Source: Cyclobacteriaceae bacterium
Lineage (GTDB): Bacteria; Bacteroidota; Bacteroidia; Cytophagales; Cyclobacteriaceae
Direction of reading: 5' to 3'
Assembly (NCBI GenBank): GCA_028278225.1
Contig: JANQEU010000031.1
Location: 24,347-88,346, forward strand
Length of the DNA stretch: 64,000 nt
Shown here: positions 62,292 to 64,000 of the stretch, in pieces
Numbering within the stretch: position 1 is the stretch's first letter
How the letters are laid out: every line of letters starts with the position of its first letter
Made by a program: the position numbers and the translations under genes
Notes under the pieces: generated by a model
What the model saw: the letters and a program-made list of their open reading frames with translations, nothing else
What the model was told of the DNA's origin: nothing
Databases searched by the model: none

Positions 62292-63744
62292 CTCCCCTTC
62301 CAATTATTTTATATTTGTGTTGGTTATTCTCAATCATCAATCTTTCTGACAAGGAACCATGAGGATCGAATACAACCAGCGGTTCCGAATTCGTCAGAAG
62401 GTTTGACAAATGCCCTTCGAGATAATAATCATGTGGAGTTCCTATGATGATGGCATCATAAGATTTCCCATTGATCTCTTCCCAAGACGATAAAAACAAA
62501 TTTTTCTCTCTCCATTGATCGGTAAAGGGATCATGAAGTTCAATATCCGCTCCCTTTTCCTGTAATTTATCATACAAAAGTTCTACGGGAGAGTATCTTG
62601 TATCACCTACATTAGGCAAGTACGATATGCCCAGAATCAGAAAACTTATACTAGAAAGATCTTTTTTTTGAAAAACACCCGAGACTACTTCAAATGTGTG
62701 GAGAGGCATTTGATCATTGATCTTCACTGCCTTTTCACTTTGATACAGAGCATTCCCTTCAAACAAATTTTGACTGGACCAGCTTGCTAAAAGTGGGTCC
62801 TTCGTGAGACAGTAACCACCTACACCGAGCCCAGGCCTCATAATATTCTTATGTGTTGGTCGTATCCTAATAGCATCAATAACTTCAAATAAATTAACAT
62901 CTGCAGCCTCTGCATATTCGGTCCATTCCTGAATAAATGCGATGTTCATGGCCCGAAAGGAATTCTCTAGGACCTTGCTCATCTCTGATGCGTTGGTTCC
63001 TCCAAGTCTGGTAAGGGGAAATTGATCGGTAGAAATAATGGTTTTCAGAAACTTTTCCGTATCGTTCGCGCTAGCTTTGTCTATACCGGAATACACTCTG
63101 TAGAAATTAGTAATTGAGTCAACGTAACCTGGTCCCGGCATAACTCTTTCGTATGAATGGCCAATCTTAAACGTAAAAGGTAAACCTCTTTTTTGGTATT
63201 CTACCTCGAAAATAGGTCTCACAACTTTCTGACAAGTACCAGGAGGCACCGTCGTCTCGACAATGAGGAGCACGTCCTCCTTACATCTTTCAGCAATTGA
63301 CTTAATAGCTTGTCTAAAGCCAGATAGATCCACATTATACGAATTCAAGGTTTTGTCAGCACCCGCTTGCTTTGCCACATCCAGATTGATATCTACAATG
63401 ATGACATCTGCCAAGGCGTATGAATGACAGTCACTGGTTGCCAGAAAATTACCTTGTTCTTTTACCTTATCGAAATACTCATATACCTTTTGATCGGTAC
63501 ATTGAATGGGGAAATCGCCATTGTTCAATTCATCAATGACTTCTTTCCTTTCAGGTAGATCGACACCTATGACTGCATATCTGTTTTCGGCAGCAACTAC
63601 CAGAGACATCACAGCACCAACAAAACCCAGACCCTGGACAACCACAACCTCCTTTCCCCCATTTTTATGGATGAAACTATTTAATGACAGATTATCGTTT
63701 GCGGCTGCACTATTTTCACCTGGTTTTTCCTTTGTCATCATCAT
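62284..63744 (-). CDS. Nucleotide-sugar 6-dehydrogenase (UDP-sugar/ManNAcA-type)
   Basis: A 486-residue UDPGDH/GMDH-family enzyme oxidising a sugar-nucleotide C6 alcohol to a uronate in two NAD steps. N-terminal cofactor motif VVVQGLGFVGAVMSLVVA, central catalytic cysteine in GLGVGGYCLTKDPLL, C-terminal UDP-binding domain (FLILGISYLPNVGDTRYSP, YDAIIIGTPHDYY). It suits a UDP-ManNAc or UDP-Glc/GlcNAc-type substrate; exact one unknown. Three ATG codons in a row at the start; overlaps the Wzz-like gene by 29 bases. Confidence 0.88.
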   Translation of the reverse strand: MMMTKEKPGENSAAANDNLSLNSFIHKNGGKEVVVVQGLGFVGAVMSLVVAAENRYAVIGVDLPERKEVIDELNNGDFPIQCTDQKVYEYFDKVKEQGNFLATSDCHSYALADVIIVDINLDVAKQAGADKTLNSYNVDLSGFRQAIKSIAERCKEDVLLIVETTVPPGTCQKVVRPIFEVEYQKRGLPFTFKIGHSYERVMPGPGYVDSITNFYRVYSGIDKASANDTEKFLKTIISTDQFPLTRLGGTNASEMSKVLENSFRAMNIAFIQEWTEYAEAADVNLFEVIDAIRIRPTHKNIMRPGLGVGGYCLTKDPLLASWSSQNLFEGNALYQSEKAVKINDQMPLHTFEVVSGVFQKKDLSSISFLILGISYLPNVGDTRYSPVELLYDKLQEKGADIELHDPFTDQWREKNLFLSSWEEINGKSYDAIIIGTPHDYYLEGHLSNLLTNSEPLVVFDPHGSLSERLMIENNQHKYKIIGRGDV

Positions 63745-64000
63745 TTTGAGAATTTAGAATCCCACTATCCTTTATCATAAATTGAACGAAAATGATAGAA
63801 ACTGATAAAAGGAAGCCCATTGCGCCAAATATAACTACCATAAGAGTTCTCCTTGGTTTGCTTTTGGCGACTGGGATTTTTACTGGTTCTAGAATGGTGA
63901 ATACCGGCATTTCTTCTTTCAGTTTGATCTTGGCCTGTTCAACCTGTGTTGCTAATCCCTTGTATACTTCAAAAGCTACATCAAATTCGTGTTGAAGTCT
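63716..64000 (-). CDS. Wzz-type chain-length determinant, C-terminal part (5' end beyond window)
   Basis: The visible 94 residues run without a stop to the right edge. They show a helical stretch (EFDVAFEVYKGLATQVEQAK), the proline-rich segment EPVKIPVAKSKPRR and the second membrane helix (TLMVVIFGAMGFLLSVSIIF), followed by a short charged tail. This is the C-terminal pattern of Wzz/GumC proteins. It is a second copy beside that at 35.5 kb and points to a second export system continuing to the right. No kinase domain follows. Confidence 0.85.
   Translation of the reverse strand, partial: RLQHEFDVAFEVYKGLATQVEQAKIKLKEEMPVFTILEPVKIPVAKSKPRRTLMVVIFGAMGFLLSVSIIFVQFMIKDSGILNSQNDDDKGKTR

Noticed and set aside
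1..64000. CRISPR arrays, tRNA/rRNA genes, transposases, prophage genes
   Set aside because: I read both strands for repeats with regular spacing, cloverleaf patterns and transposase-like ORFs and saw none; a tRNA or covariance-model scan was not possible here.

Overview
The window looks like a chromosome segment of a Bacteroidota bacterium, probably a marine member of the Cytophagales. Pointers are a TonB-dependent receptor with an N-terminal carboxypeptidase-like domain, a C-terminal type IX secretion (T9SS)-type sorting tail, weak Shine-Dalgarno signals, TAnnTTTG-like -7 elements, and large SLBB/Wzz/Wzi exopolysaccharide machinery. No taxonomic marker gene was checked, so the genus is left open.

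Positions 1-16 kb are mostly housekeeping and regulatory. They hold an ECF sigma factor (cut by the left edge) divergent from a VWA/YfbK-type surface protein, a VapBC-like toxin-antitoxin pair, an aldo/keto reductase, and a cofactor-uptake group. That group has a TonB receptor behind a well-formed TPP riboswitch, with a NadR-type kinase and a PnuC-family transporter upstream of it. Next come guaB (perfect inverted repeat against its start codon, terminator behind it), an RsbU/RsbV/RsbW-like partner-switching trio, two parvulin-type periplasmic foldases and a MoxR ATPase. The latter converges on pheS.

From about 17 kb to the right edge almost everything concerns cell-surface polysaccharide. 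Minus-strand genes encode a WecA-like and two WcaJ-like initiating enzymes, SLBB export protein plus Wzz, and a run of glycosyltransferases, a methyltransferase and a Wzy/ligase. They also encode four sulfotransferases, a GDP-mannose 3,5-epimerase homologue, a cupin and a TagA/WecG transferase. A plus-strand block (19.9-27.8 kb) carries a jelly-roll-like lipoprotein, two equal-length Wzi-family outer-membrane proteins around a flippase, a small ORF and a large sugar dehydrogenase-diheme cytochrome fusion.

From 46 kb to the right edge lies a second assembly set (Wzy, Wzx, partial Wzz) with a nonulosonic (legionaminic-like) acid pathway. Its members are a hydrolysing 2-epimerase (NeuC/LegG type), LegC-family aminotransferase, sugar N-formyltransferase, NeuB-type synthase, PtmE-like CBS nucleotidyltransferase and CMP-sugar synthetase. 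With them are a WbpG/HisH/HisF amidotransferase trio, a sialyltransferase-like protein with DDG, H and SS motifs, and an unrecognised 458-residue protein. The genes are tightly packed, many overlapping by 4-14 bases, and read as one operon. The most interesting inference is a sulfated surface glycan bearing an N-formylated, N-amidinated nonulosonic acid: a formyltransferase stands where the usual LegH acetyltransferase would be expected. I saw no tRNA, rRNA, CRISPR array, insertion sequence or prophage.
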